64,000 bases of DNA from CAZOKZ01 sp964580585 (GTDB lineage: Bacteria > Sumerlaeota > Sumerlaeia > SLMS01 > JAHLLQ01), in assembly GCA_964580585.1 (NCBI GenBank), contig CAZOKZ010000018.1, forward strand, positions 1-64,000, given 5' to 3'. Positions 25,677-33,958 of this stretch are shown here, one piece after another. The translations under genes were made by a program, and so were the position numbers. How positions within the stretch are numbered: position 1 is the first letter of the stretch; every line of letters begins with the position of its first letter. The notes under the pieces are model-generated. The model ran no database searches and was not told where the DNA came from. It was given only the letters and a program-made list of their open reading frames with translations.

Positions 25677-26846
25677 ATGACGATGTTCAAGCAACTTGGG
25701 CAAAGGTCTTTCCGGGTGTTGGCCACGTTTGGTTTTTTATTGTTCGTTTTGGGACGATCGGAAGTGATCGATGTACGATATGAGTACCAGGCTGAACCGT
25801 CGAGCAGCGTTTACGTTCTGGGAGACCATCCGCTTTTTGGAAATAACGATGTGACGCGTGCGGTTCGATTGGCGCCATTGGAGACCAATGTCTGGGGCGC
25901 CAGCTTTGACGTACCCAAAAACACAGGCATCGATTTGTCGTTTCTCGTACGCCAGGATAGCCCCGCTCTCCTGGCGGATTCGGCAAACGGACGGTTGCTC
26001 GACTATCACATGGTAGTCGCCACCGATTCCGAGCCGGAGGAAGAAAAATCCCCCGCGCATCCAGAGATTTCCACTCCTCGAGTTGAAATGTTTACTTTTG
26101 TGCCGCGTCATTTCCAGGGACGCAAAGTACGTGTGCTCTTGCCGCGGAATTACACGGAAAACATGGGCGAGCGTTACCCGGTGTTGTATGCTCTGGACGG
26201 ACAAAACGTGTTTGCGCCCGGCGGGCCGTTTGGATCGTGGGATATGGACGTAACGGTCAAGCGCATGATGGCTTCCGGTGAAATACCCGAGGTGATTGTC
26301 GTGGCGTTGGATAATTCTTCCGACCGCATGTCAGAGTATTTGCCTGAATACGGCGCATACAACGACGAGTATCCCTCGTTGAAAAATATCAAGGGGCGCG
26401 GAGGAGAGTTCCTCTCCATGATGCGCGACGAATTGATGCCGATTATCAACGGACACTACCGCACCCAGACTGGCCCGGAACACACCAGCATCATCGGGAG
26501 TTCTCTTGGTGGGTTGATCGCTTATCAGGCAGCAAACGAGTTTACCGATACCTTTGGGGCGGCAGCGTGCCTTTCGCCAGCGTTTCACGCGGCATTGGAA
26601 GAAAGCGTGAAATTGGCAGACCGTCCCATGAGCCAGCATGCGCGGATTTATTTGGATTCTGGCAACGTGGGTTCTTCCAATGACGGTTTTAAAAACACCA
26701 TGGAAGTTCGCGATCACCTCATTCGCAGTGGTCATCCGCTCGGTCCGGATTTTATGCACACGGTGGGGTTGGGTCATGGGCACAACGAAGCAGCCTGGCG
26801 CGAGCGCACACCGTTCGTCTTGCAATGGATGTATGGAAAGCTCTAA
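25677..26846 (+). CDS. Exported putative esterase (alpha/beta hydrolase) with N-terminal E-set-like domain
   Basis: Alpha/beta hydrolase of the Esterase D/enterochelin-esterase-like family (PF00756 type), 389 residues. An N-terminal hydrophobic segment (VLATFGFLLFVLG) acts as signal or anchor. Residues ~30-110 form a beta domain with SSSVYVLGDHPLFGNNDV, reminiscent of CBM20/E-set starch modules. The hydrolase follows, with YPVLYALDGQNVF, nucleophile GSSLGG, acid region YLDSGN and GHGHNEAAW (His). Two related proteins lie at 38.4-41 kb. The family can deacylate sugars or siderophores; a role on acylated glucans is inferred from context. The ribosome site is weak; ATG 25683 is an alternative start. 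The redoxin-type gene follows closely. Confidence 0.82.
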   Translation: MTMFKQLGQRSFRVLATFGFLLFVLGRSEVIDVRYEYQAEPSSSVYVLGDHPLFGNNDVTRAVRLAPLETNVWGASFDVPKNTGIDLSFLVRQDSPALLADSANGRLLDYHMVVATDSEPEEEKSPAHPEISTPRVEMFTFVPRHFQGRKVRVLLPRNYTENMGERYPVLYALDGQNVFAPGGPFGSWDMDVTVKRMMASGEIPEVIVVALDNSSDRMSEYLPEYGAYNDEYPSLKNIKGRGGEFLSMMRDELMPIINGHYRTQTGPEHTSIIGSSLGGLIAYQAANEFTDTFGAAACLSPAFHAALEESVKLADRPMSQHARIYLDSGNVGSSNDGFKNTMEVRDHLIRSGHPLGPDFMHTVGLGHGHNEAAWRERTPFVLQWMYGKL

Positions 26847-26859
26847 ACAGGGCCGAACG

Positions 26860-27924
26860 ATGATAGAAAGTACGGCGATGAACCGTTTCTCGACATGGGT
26901 GGGACTGATAGCGTTGGCTGTGCTATTGGCGTGGGCGCCGATATCTGCTCGGGCTATCGAAATTCCCGCCTTTGAAACCCAGCTTGGCGAACCCATGCCA
27001 GCATTTCGTGGTCTGACGGATGCAGGTAAAGCCTGGACGTGGGAATCTGCCCAGGAATCGATTACCTTGGTGCATGTGTTTTCGTGTACCAGCGAAATTT
27101 GCGGCGATTCGTTGGTTTCCATCGAGGAATTCATTTATCTTCCCTTGGAAAAACGGGGAATTAAAGTTATTGGGATCGCGCGCGATGCGACGCCAGATCA
27201 GGTGGTGGCGTTTCGCGAGCAACAACAATTGAAAATCCCGATTTTACCCGATCCCGATCGCAAACTGTCCGAGGCTTTTGCCGAAAAAGGTCGCGGCGTT
27301 CCAAGGACGATCATCACCGACACTCAGGGGATCGTTCGCTACCAGCACGAGGGCTATCGGTCAGGACGCGAAGCAGAGTTTCGCGCGGTGATCGAGGCGT
27401 TGTTGGCTGGCAAGGAAGTTCCGGTGACGGGAGGAGCGCTGCAGGGGGCGGCAACAAGTAGCAAAGAAAGCGATATGATGGGCAAGCCGTTGCCGCCCAT
27501 GCAGGTGGAGACATGGATCACGGACCCTCCCAAAGATCCCGAGGGTAAATTCGTGCTGTACGAATTTTGGGCAACGTGGTGTGGCCCATGTCGGCTTGTG
27601 ATGCCGCACTTGCAGGAAATGCACGACAAATATGGCGATACGCTCGCGATATACTCCGTTTCGTCGGAAACCGAAGACCGGGCGCGGCGTTATATTGAAA
27701 AAAATGGGTTCACCTATCCATTGGGAGTGGACCCCGAGCGGCGAACGGCGAACGAATTACAGATATATGGCATTCCCCATGCATATCTGACAAACCCCGA
27801 CGGGGTGGTCATCTGGCAAGGTAGCCCCTTGGAATTCAAATTCAAGGAAGGCTTGCTGGAATATCTCTTAAAAACGGGGAAACCGATTTCCAGCGAGTCG
27901 AGTTTCTCAACATCCGGCGAATAG
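26860..27924 (+). CDS. Exported protein with two thioredoxin-fold domains (redoxin + TlpA-like)
   Basis: Protein of ~354 residues with a signal peptide (GLIALAVLLAWAPISARA) and two thioredoxin folds. The first (about residues 45-190) is AhpC/TSA-like with CTSEICGDSLVS and RGVPRTIITDTQG. The second (about 215-345) is TlpA/ResA-like with WATWCGPCRLVMPHL, a full CxxC active site, and YGIPHAYLTNPDGVV. It should act in the periplasm in disulfide reduction or peroxide handling. Start is uncertain: ATG 26860 has AGGG 7 bases upstream; ATG 26878 gives an equally good signal peptide. It begins 13 bases after the esterase stop, so the two are probably co-transcribed. Why a redox protein sits here is unclear. 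Confidence 0.8.
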   Translation: MIESTAMNRFSTWVGLIALAVLLAWAPISARAIEIPAFETQLGEPMPAFRGLTDAGKAWTWESAQESITLVHVFSCTSEICGDSLVSIEEFIYLPLEKRGIKVIGIARDATPDQVVAFREQQQLKIPILPDPDRKLSEAFAEKGRGVPRTIITDTQGIVRYQHEGYRSGREAEFRAVIEALLAGKEVPVTGGALQGAATSSKESDMMGKPLPPMQVETWITDPPKDPEGKFVLYEFWATWCGPCRLVMPHLQEMHDKYGDTLAIYSVSSETEDRARRYIEKNGFTYPLGVDPERRTANELQIYGIPHAYLTNPDGVVIWQGSPLEFKFKEGLLEYLLKTGKPISSESSFSTSGE

Positions 27925-28212
27925 TCATGTCTCCACCGAATCGGTATTGCGTGCACGGACGTATTCCACGGCGTCCCGGATAACGGCGATACGCGCGGCG
28001 ATGATTCCCGAGAGAATTCCGTCTTCAAAACAAAATTCAGGGCGGCTGTTGACTTGGGGAAAGCTGTGTGGATCGCGCAGGTCGTCTTCGCTCAAACCTG
28101 GCTGGATTCGTTGAGCCGTTTGCACGACTTTCTGCCGTTGCTGGTCGATCATTTCCTCTAACAACAGATCGAGCTGCTGCACGAGCTTTTCCAGTTCCGT
28201 CGTATTCGGCAT
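27925..28212 (-). CDS. Hypothetical small protein
   Basis: Unrecognised 95-residue, apparently cytoplasmic protein. The first ~40 residues are helical and amphipathic (LEKLVQQLDLLLEEMIDQQR), followed by LSEDDLRDPHSFPQV and a second helix (IIAARIAVIRDAVEYVRAR). GAGG lies 9 bases upstream of the ATG at 28212, which supports the call. Its stop abuts the convergent redoxin gene with no gap. It is divergent from pdxA. No function can be given. Confidence 0.6.
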   Translation of the reverse strand: MPNTTELEKLVQQLDLLLEEMIDQQRQKVVQTAQRIQPGLSEDDLRDPHSFPQVNSRPEFCFEDGILSGIIAARIAVIRDAVEYVRARNTDSVET

Positions 28213-28417
28213 AGGGGTTTCCTCATCGTTTTTCGCTTTTGATAAGCGGAAGGGGGGAATCCGATAGCGTTCCCGCGGCGCATGTGATTATCACTGAAGC
28301 GGGATCGGTGGGAAGGCTTTATTCCCGTGGTGTCGGTAAAATTCTGTCTTGCGTTACGCGTCCGTGGCCGGTCACGTACGGCCCATCGATGGGATCAAAT
28401 CACAAGGGGAGGCTATC

Positions 28418-29482
28418 ATGATCACTGAATCGTCCATGCCAACATTCGAAATTTGGGGTACGCCGGTTCGTGTTGGCATCACGATAGGCGATCCGGGGGG
28501 GATTGGACCCGAGGTCGCCCTCAAGGCCATGGCGGAAATGCAGTCGTCCAACGATTGGCAGCGCCGTGTGGCATTTGTGCTGGTTGGCCCCGAGGCGCTT
28601 TGGAGAGAATACACCGAGCGCCTGGTTGAAACACGTCCCGATTGGGAATCCATCTTTCGCAATGCGTTGGAAAATGCAGAATTTGCCGAGTCGGACGATC
28701 CCGAAGCTGGCACCCAACTTTTGGTCGCGGAGACAAGTTCCCGCCACGGTAACGTTGCCCGAGCCGCCATCGAGCGCGGAGTCGAAATGGCAATGGAAGG
28801 GAAACTGGATGCTGTCGTAACGGCACCCATTTCCAAATTAGGTCTGAAAAAAGCCGGATGCAATTACCCGGGACATACAGAAATGCTGCGCGATTTGACG
28901 GGAGCGAAAGATGCCACCATGGCGTTTGTCGGTGGGGGATTGCGATTGGGACTGGTGACGGTTCATGTGCCTTTGCGCGCGGTATTCGATATGTTGACAC
29001 CCGAGTTGATTCTTGCGAAAGCCCGCCATTTGAATGATTTCCTCATCAACCTGGGAATCGCAGAACCTGTCATCGGTGTGTGTGGGTTGAATCCCCACGC
29101 CGGCGAAGGTGGACTTTTTGGAAACGAAGAAGAAACGATTATTGAGCCAGCGATCAACAAAGCTTACTCCCAGGGTATTAAACTGCGCGGTCCAATTCCC
29201 GCCGATACCATTTTCCACACGGCGCTGGACGGGCGTTACGATGCCGTTCTTGCCATGTATCACGACCAGGGCCTGATCGGGCTTAAAACCCTCGCGTTCG
29301 ACACCGCGGTGAACGTCTCGCTGGGGTTGCCGATCATTCGCACTTCTCCGGATCATGGAACCGCCTTCAATATTGCCGGGCGCGGTATCGCCCGTCACGG
29401 CAGCATGAGCGCCGCGATTCATCAGGCGATAAAAATGGCGACCCGGAAACAACAAGACCAGAGGATTCCCCAGGAATTCTAA
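28418..29482 (+). CDS. pdxA: 4-hydroxythreonine-4-phosphate dehydrogenase
   Basis: NAD-dependent, metal-requiring enzyme of pyridoxal 5'-phosphate synthesis (DXP-dependent route), 354 residues. Family signatures are present throughout: ITIGDPGGIGPEVALKA at the start, GHTEMLRDLTG, CGLNPHAGEGGLFG, AMYHDQGLIGLK (metal-binding His/Asp) and TSPDHGTAFNIAG. A longer frame opens at 28349, but GGGGAGG lies 5 bases before the ATG at 28418. PdxA paralogues (PdxA2-like) also act in other pathways, so the exact substrate is slightly uncertain. It is followed after 160 bases by rsmA, an arrangement known from other bacteria (pdxA-ksgA). Confidence 0.94.
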   Translation: MITESSMPTFEIWGTPVRVGITIGDPGGIGPEVALKAMAEMQSSNDWQRRVAFVLVGPEALWREYTERLVETRPDWESIFRNALENAEFAESDDPEAGTQLLVAETSSRHGNVARAAIERGVEMAMEGKLDAVVTAPISKLGLKKAGCNYPGHTEMLRDLTGAKDATMAFVGGGLRLGLVTVHVPLRAVFDMLTPELILAKARHLNDFLINLGIAEPVIGVCGLNPHAGEGGLFGNEEETIIEPAINKAYSQGIKLRGPIPADTIFHTALDGRYDAVLAMYHDQGLIGLKTLAFDTAVNVSLGLPIIRTSPDHGTAFNIAGRGIARHGSMSAAIHQAIKMATRKQQDQRIPQEF

Positions 29483-29642
29483 TAGTGCCCAATCTCGGGA
29501 TTGCGCTACGGACTCGAACGCCTGCAACGTAACTCCGCAACGTCCTGGCGGTGCTCGTTTTGCGCGTTCCGAGCAAAAATTCCCGCTGCCGAGATGAAGC
29601 GCAACGTTGTGATCTTTTGGATTTTCTGGGAGAAAACCCTCA

Positions 29643-30512
29643 GTGACTGAATCGGCTTCGTTCCAGTTTCCTCGAATCGGTGAATTGCTCGATCATTTGG
29701 GCATTCGGTTGTCAAAACACAAGAGCCAGCATTTTTTAAAACAGCACCAGATTTGTACCCAGATTGCTTGCATGGGTGGCGTGGACAAATCCGTTCGTGC
29801 CATCGAAATCGGCGCGGGGTTGGGTAACTTGTCGGTTGAACTGGCAAAAGCCGCAGGAAGCGTCGTTTCTGTCGAAATGGACGAGTCTTTCCGTTCCTGG
29901 CACAGCACGCTGCACGAGGCGTTTCCGAATCTGGCGTTTCACTACGGCGATTTCATGAAGGTCGATTTGGAATCGGTTCTGCCAACCGAGCCGGATGGTC
30001 CGATTGTGGCCGTGGGAAATTTGCCCTATCAGATTACCGCGCCGATTTTGTTCAAATTGATCAACAGCCCCATTTCCTGGCAGGCTATCGTTGTCATGGT
30101 GCAGCTCGAAGTTGCCGAACGATTGGCTGCTGGGCCTCGGTCGCGTCGGGCCAGCGCGCTGACCTACAAAGTCGCTCTGGAATACGATGTGGAAATTACC
30201 ATGCGGCTTAATCCGCGCGAATTTCTGCCGCCCCCCAAGGTGCACTCGGCGGTGGCGGTTTTGACGCCCAAGGCGCAGCCGTTTGTTAAGGATGCCGAAC
30301 ACAAGGAACGGCTCCATCGGTTGCTCACAGGCGTTTTTCAGCACCGTCGCCGTATGTTACCGAACGGGTTAATGCTCAGTGGATTGATCCAAGGGCGCGA
30401 GCAGGCCGAATCGGTCGTTGAGCGCGCGGGAATCGATTTGAAAGCTCGCCCGGAGGCGTTGGGGTTGGAGGATTTCGTGCGCCTGGATGAAGCCATGGAG
30501 TCGTGCGGATGA
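29643..30512 (+). CDS. rsmA: 16S rRNA dimethyladenosine transferase RsmA/KsgA
   Basis: SAM-dependent enzyme that dimethylates two adjacent adenosines near the 3' end of 16S rRNA during small-subunit maturation. It is 289 residues, close to family size. SKHKSQHFLKQHQI matches the N-terminal family motif. IEIGAGLGNLSVELA is the SAM-binding loop, VAVGNLPYQITAPILF the catalytic NLPY motif, and PPPKVHSAVAVLTP is typical of the C-terminal part. The GTG start at 29643 follows GGGAG by about 10 bases. Its stop overlaps the next start as ATGA, so translation with the ABC ATPase is coupled. Confidence 0.95.
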   Translation: MTESASFQFPRIGELLDHLGIRLSKHKSQHFLKQHQICTQIACMGGVDKSVRAIEIGAGLGNLSVELAKAAGSVVSVEMDESFRSWHSTLHEAFPNLAFHYGDFMKVDLESVLPTEPDGPIVAVGNLPYQITAPILFKLINSPISWQAIVVMVQLEVAERLAAGPRSRRASALTYKVALEYDVEITMRLNPREFLPPPKVHSAVAVLTPKAQPFVKDAEHKERLHRLLTGVFQHRRRMLPNGLMLSGLIQGREQAESVVERAGIDLKARPEALGLEDFVRLDEAMESCG

Positions 30513-31834
30513 CCTCGTCTGCCGAAACGGCTTCCCAAAGTTCCGAACCGTCCGCTATCGATTCACCCCCCGTTGCGATTCGTGCGCGCGACGTGGTGAA
30601 GACGTTTACCATTCATTCGATGGCCGCAACCAGTCTGAAGGAAATCGTCCTCAAGGGGCTTTACGATCGAGGCGAAACAACGATCTATACGGCGCTCGAC
30701 GGGATTTCGTTCGAGCTGCGTCCTGGACGTAGTCTGGCCATCGTCGGCAGCAACGGTTCGGGGAAATCGACGCTTCTGCGGATGATTTCCGGTATTTCGC
30801 AACCGGATAGCGGATCGCTGGAAATTCATGGACGCGTGGCAGCGTTACTGGAGCTGGGGGCCGGGTTTCACCCGGACTTGACAGGGATGGAGAATATCTT
30901 TTTACAAGGGTCGATTCTTGGGATGACTCGTCCCGAGATTTTCGAGCGACTCGACAAAATTCTCGATTTCTGCGAACTGGGCGAGTTCATCCACACGCCG
31001 TTGAAACGTTATTCCAGCGGGATGGTCGTCCGGCTGGGGTTTGCGCTTGCGGTGTATTCCGATGCGGATACCTTGATTATCGATGAAGTGCTGGCCGTTG
31101 GCGATGCGGCGTTTCAAAACAAGTGTCTGCAAAAAATCGCCGACATGCGGTCTTCCGGGAAAACGATTTTGTTCGTCAGTCACGCGGTTGAACACGTGGA
31201 ACTGGTGGCGGACGATATGCTTTGGATTGAAAAGGGCAAGATGATCGCCAACGGGCCGTTGGCTGAAGTTTTGCCCCAATATCTCGATGCGCTTTCAGGC
31301 GGACCGGCGCCGGAAACCGATGTGGAAATCGTCGAAGGCGATCCGCGCATGGTGTTGTTACTATCTTCGGCTCAATCGGGATTTCGTTTACGCCAGCGGG
31401 GTGTGGGAATTGAAAGCGTGCAGTTTTTGAACGCCAAAGGCGAACCCCAACATATGTTCCAAGCGGGTGAGCCGATGATGGTCGATGTTGTGTTGCATGC
31501 CGCCGACTGTATTCCGGAACTGGACGTCGCCATTGGTTATTCCTGTGGCGAAGTCAGCGTGGCGTACCAACGTTCGTCGCTTCAAAACGTTCGCTTGCGC
31601 AATGTCGAAGGTCGTCAGGTTGTGCGTGCCGTCATGCCGAACACGATGTTCGTACCGGGCCGATACAAGATCAGTGTGGGGTTGGGAAATCCGGAAAAAG
31701 TCTGGGATTTTTACGACCTGCACATGGAAGTTTACAGCATCCGTGTGTTGGGAACGCGCACCGCGCCAGACTTGGGAACGATGATGTCGCCACCGGGCAA
31801 GTTCGTTGAAATGAAAACTCCCCCGACCAAATGA
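30509..31834 (+). CDS. Polysaccharide-export-type ABC ATPase (Wzt/TagH-like), without permease
   Basis: ATP-binding subunit of 441 residues related to O-antigen or teichoic-acid exporters. The ATPase domain has Walker A VGSNGSGKSTLLRMI, signature YSSGMVVRLGFALAV and Walker B TLIIDEVLAVGDAAF. The C-terminal ~150 residues form a beta-rich domain (VQFLNAKGEPQHMFQAGEP) like the glycan-terminus-binding domain of Wzt. The ATG at 30509 overlaps the rsmA stop; a GTG at 30503 is in frame. No permease or glycosyltransferase gene adjoins it, so its membrane partner must be encoded elsewhere. A GC-rich hairpin spans the stop codon. Confidence 0.88.
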   Translation: MTSSAETASQSSEPSAIDSPPVAIRARDVVKTFTIHSMAATSLKEIVLKGLYDRGETTIYTALDGISFELRPGRSLAIVGSNGSGKSTLLRMISGISQPDSGSLEIHGRVAALLELGAGFHPDLTGMENIFLQGSILGMTRPEIFERLDKILDFCELGEFIHTPLKRYSSGMVVRLGFALAVYSDADTLIIDEVLAVGDAAFQNKCLQKIADMRSSGKTILFVSHAVEHVELVADDMLWIEKGKMIANGPLAEVLPQYLDALSGGPAPETDVEIVEGDPRMVLLLSSAQSGFRLRQRGVGIESVQFLNAKGEPQHMFQAGEPMMVDVVLHAADCIPELDVAIGYSCGEVSVAYQRSSLQNVRLRNVEGRQVVRAVMPNTMFVPGRYKISVGLGNPEKVWDFYDLHMEVYSIRVLGTRTAPDLGTMMSPPGKFVEMKTPPTK

Positions 31835-31843
31835 CCGGGGGAG
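31818..31843 (+). terminator. Hairpin overlapping the ABC ATPase stop codon
   Basis: CTCCCCC (31818-31824) pairs with GGGGGAG (31837-31843). No strong T-run follows, so its termination strength is uncertain. It separates the convergent ATPase and carD genes. Confidence 0.55.
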
Positions 31844-31871
31844 GGGTATGTTGCAATTGAACAGATGAGAC

Positions 31872-32618
31872 TCAGTCTTCGTCGTCCTCATCATCGATGA
31901 ATTCTTCGTCTTCCTCATCTTCGTCTTCATCGATGAAATCGTTTTCTTCTTCTTCGTCTCCCTCGTCATCTATGAGATCGTCATCGTCCTCGTCATCGTC
32001 TGCGCCTTTGGCGGACGATTTCACGATGTCCTCATCGCCTTCCATCTCTTCATCGTCTTCATAGCCCAGAATGCCCATCGAAAGTCCGGTGCCGGATTTT
32101 TTCGCCTTCTCTTTGTCGCGCTGTTGTTTCTTCTTGTACATCTGGCGAAGCGCTTCGTTCAGCGTTTCCATGACCTGGGTTTTACTGGTTTCGCGGACAA
32201 AAGAGATTTCATCGCACAGGAATTTCTTAGCCTGGTCCATGATCTCTTTTTCTTTACCCTTCAGATCGTCGCTTTGATCCAGGATGTAAAGGTCGCGAAG
32301 CAGCTTGGTGATTTTCGCCGGATCGCCCGACTTCATGATTTCGCGATAATTGATATACTGCAAGCGCGCGTCGTTGCGATTCGGAGCTGCGGGCTGTTTA
32401 AGATTGGCCAGAACGCGTTTGACTTCGTCGCGCGTCATCGGACGACGGATACCGCGTTTTTCCACTTGGTCGGCGGGCACGTAAACCATCGCGCTTTGGG
32501 CTTCAAAAATATACATCGTCATTTCCTGCCCATCGACAGTCATGCGCTTCATGCCCACGACAGTACAGATGCCGATAGTCGGTTCGACGACGGTTTCGCC
32601 CTTGGAAAATTTCATCAT
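31872..32618 (-). CDS. CarD-family RNA polymerase-binding regulator with acidic tail
   Basis: CarD/CdnL-type protein of ~248 residues that binds the RNA polymerase beta subunit and modulates promoter opening. The N-terminal Tudor-like domain is clear (KFSKGETVVEPTIGICTVV, MYIFEAQSAMVYVPADQVEK), followed by the helical DNA-contacting part (PMTRDEVKRVLANLK). The helical middle continues to ~residue 180. The last ~65 residues are almost all Asp and Glu, with blocks such as DDDEDDDDLIDDEGDEEEE, far beyond the ~160-170 residues usual for the family. Start ATG 32618 is chosen by homology; the ribosome site is weak and ATG 32639 is in frame. Probably a housekeeping transcription factor. Confidence 0.88.
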   Translation of the reverse strand: MMKFSKGETVVEPTIGICTVVGMKRMTVDGQEMTMYIFEAQSAMVYVPADQVEKRGIRRPMTRDEVKRVLANLKQPAAPNRNDARLQYINYREIMKSGDPAKITKLLRDLYILDQSDDLKGKEKEIMDQAKKFLCDEISFVRETSKTQVMETLNEALRQMYKKKQQRDKEKAKKSGTGLSMGILGYEDDEEMEGDEDIVKSSAKGADDDEDDDDLIDDEGDEEEENDFIDEDEDEEDEEFIDDEDDED

Positions 32619-32928
32619 AATGAGAGGTTTCCTTCGCATGGAATCGCGTCCGCGGTCCGGATGTAAGGACGTTGTTGCGGAACGCGATGGGAGAGTTTGA
32701 GTACTTGGCTGAGGGCGCTTTTGGAAGCAAAAATCTTGCCACAATAACAAACCGCTCCGACACTGGAGCGGTGGCGCCAATCCCTCAGCGGCCCGTATGG
32801 TGGGGCGATGGATGCCGTGGCTCAAGGGAAAAGTCATGGGAGACGCTCGTTGACTATTTCCTGATTGCCGAGAAGATGGAGAAGAGTTCAAACGAATCGA
32901 AGCATTGCGATGATCGCTAAGGAAAACC

Positions 32929-33957
32929 GTGCGCAAAATGGCTCTTGGATTTGGAATAAAATCCCGGTGGATTGTCGTCTTGGGGATGGTTTTTGCCGTT
33001 TTGTGCGGGAAGCCCGTCTTGGGGAGTTCTGAAGTTCAGTGGAAGAATGCATTCGAGGTGGATCCAGGAGAGCCATCTCCTTCACCCGACCCCGAACTCT
33101 TGTACCGCGACCGTCACGCGGCGCTCGTTTACGACAATAGAATGTGGATTATCGGCGGGCGATTTGTTGTGCCCGGACCCGCCGACGATGCTCCCAAGTC
33201 TGACGTTTGGTCGTCCACAAACGGGCGCGATTGGACGCTGGTGACGGATTCGCCAGCCTTTGGCGCGCGCGAAGGCCACACTTGCGTCGTGTTCGATGGT
33301 AAGATGTGGGTGATTGCCGGAAAGACCGATGCGTACAAAAACGATGTCTGGTATTCCTCCGATGGCGCTACCTGGACCGAGGCAACGGGCGACGCAGCGT
33401 TTCCTGCGCGAATCTTGGCCGAGAGCGTAGTGTACGATAACAAAATTTGGCTGGTGGGAGGTGTAGTGCTGAATGGAACGCATGGCGTGTGGTATTCAGC
33501 AAATGGAGTCGATTGGTTTGAATCAACCGCCACGCCACCTTTTTCCGATCGATACGATCATGCATTGGCGGTGTTCCAGAACAAATTGTGGCTGATCGGC
33601 GGCGAACCGCTCGGTGGGACGACGGCACCCAAAGAAATTTGGTCTTCGTCGAATGGCGTTGATTGGACTCTCGAAACGGACACGCCAGGTTATGAACTTG
33701 CGTCCGGTCATCGAGCGTTGGTTTACGACGGGAAATTATGGGTTATGGGAGCAGGCAGTCGTGAATCGGTGTGGTATTCCTCCGATGGTGTTGCCTGGAC
33801 GGAAGGTACGGCTTCGGGAGATTTTCCAGTCGATGGTAAGTTTCGCATGCTGATTTACAACAACCGTTTATGGATGTTTGGCGGGTATCCTTTGTCGGAG
33901 CAAAACGTGTGGTTCTCCGATCCGCCTCGCAAAATAGAATATTGGGGTGTGTTTTAG
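32929..33957 (+). CDS. Secreted Kelch-type beta-propeller protein
   Basis: Exported 342-residue protein with a signal peptide (WIVVLGMVFAVLCGKPVLGSS) and six to seven Kelch-like repeats. Each has a hydrophobic strand plus WxxGG and a Trp-Thr strand, for example ALVYDNRMWIIGG, VVFDGKMWVIAGK, VVYDNKIWLVGG, AVFQNKLWLIGGE, ALVYDGKLWVMG and LIYNNRLWMFGG, alternating with VWYSSDGATWTE-type segments. The repeats fill the mature protein, predicting one propeller. No catalytic residues are seen; such proteins often bind glycans or proteins outside the cell. The GTG at 32929 follows AAGGA by 5 bases; ATG 32938 is an alternative. It is divergent from carD. Confidence 0.8.
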   Translation: MRKMALGFGIKSRWIVVLGMVFAVLCGKPVLGSSEVQWKNAFEVDPGEPSPSPDPELLYRDRHAALVYDNRMWIIGGRFVVPGPADDAPKSDVWSSTNGRDWTLVTDSPAFGAREGHTCVVFDGKMWVIAGKTDAYKNDVWYSSDGATWTEATGDAAFPARILAESVVYDNKIWLVGGVVLNGTHGVWYSANGVDWFESTATPPFSDRYDHALAVFQNKLWLIGGEPLGGTTAPKEIWSSSNGVDWTLETDTPGYELASGHRALVYDGKLWVMGAGSRESVWYSSDGVAWTEGTASGDFPVDGKFRMLIYNNRLWMFGGYPLSEQNVWFSDPPRKIEYWGVF

Positions 33958-33958
33958 G

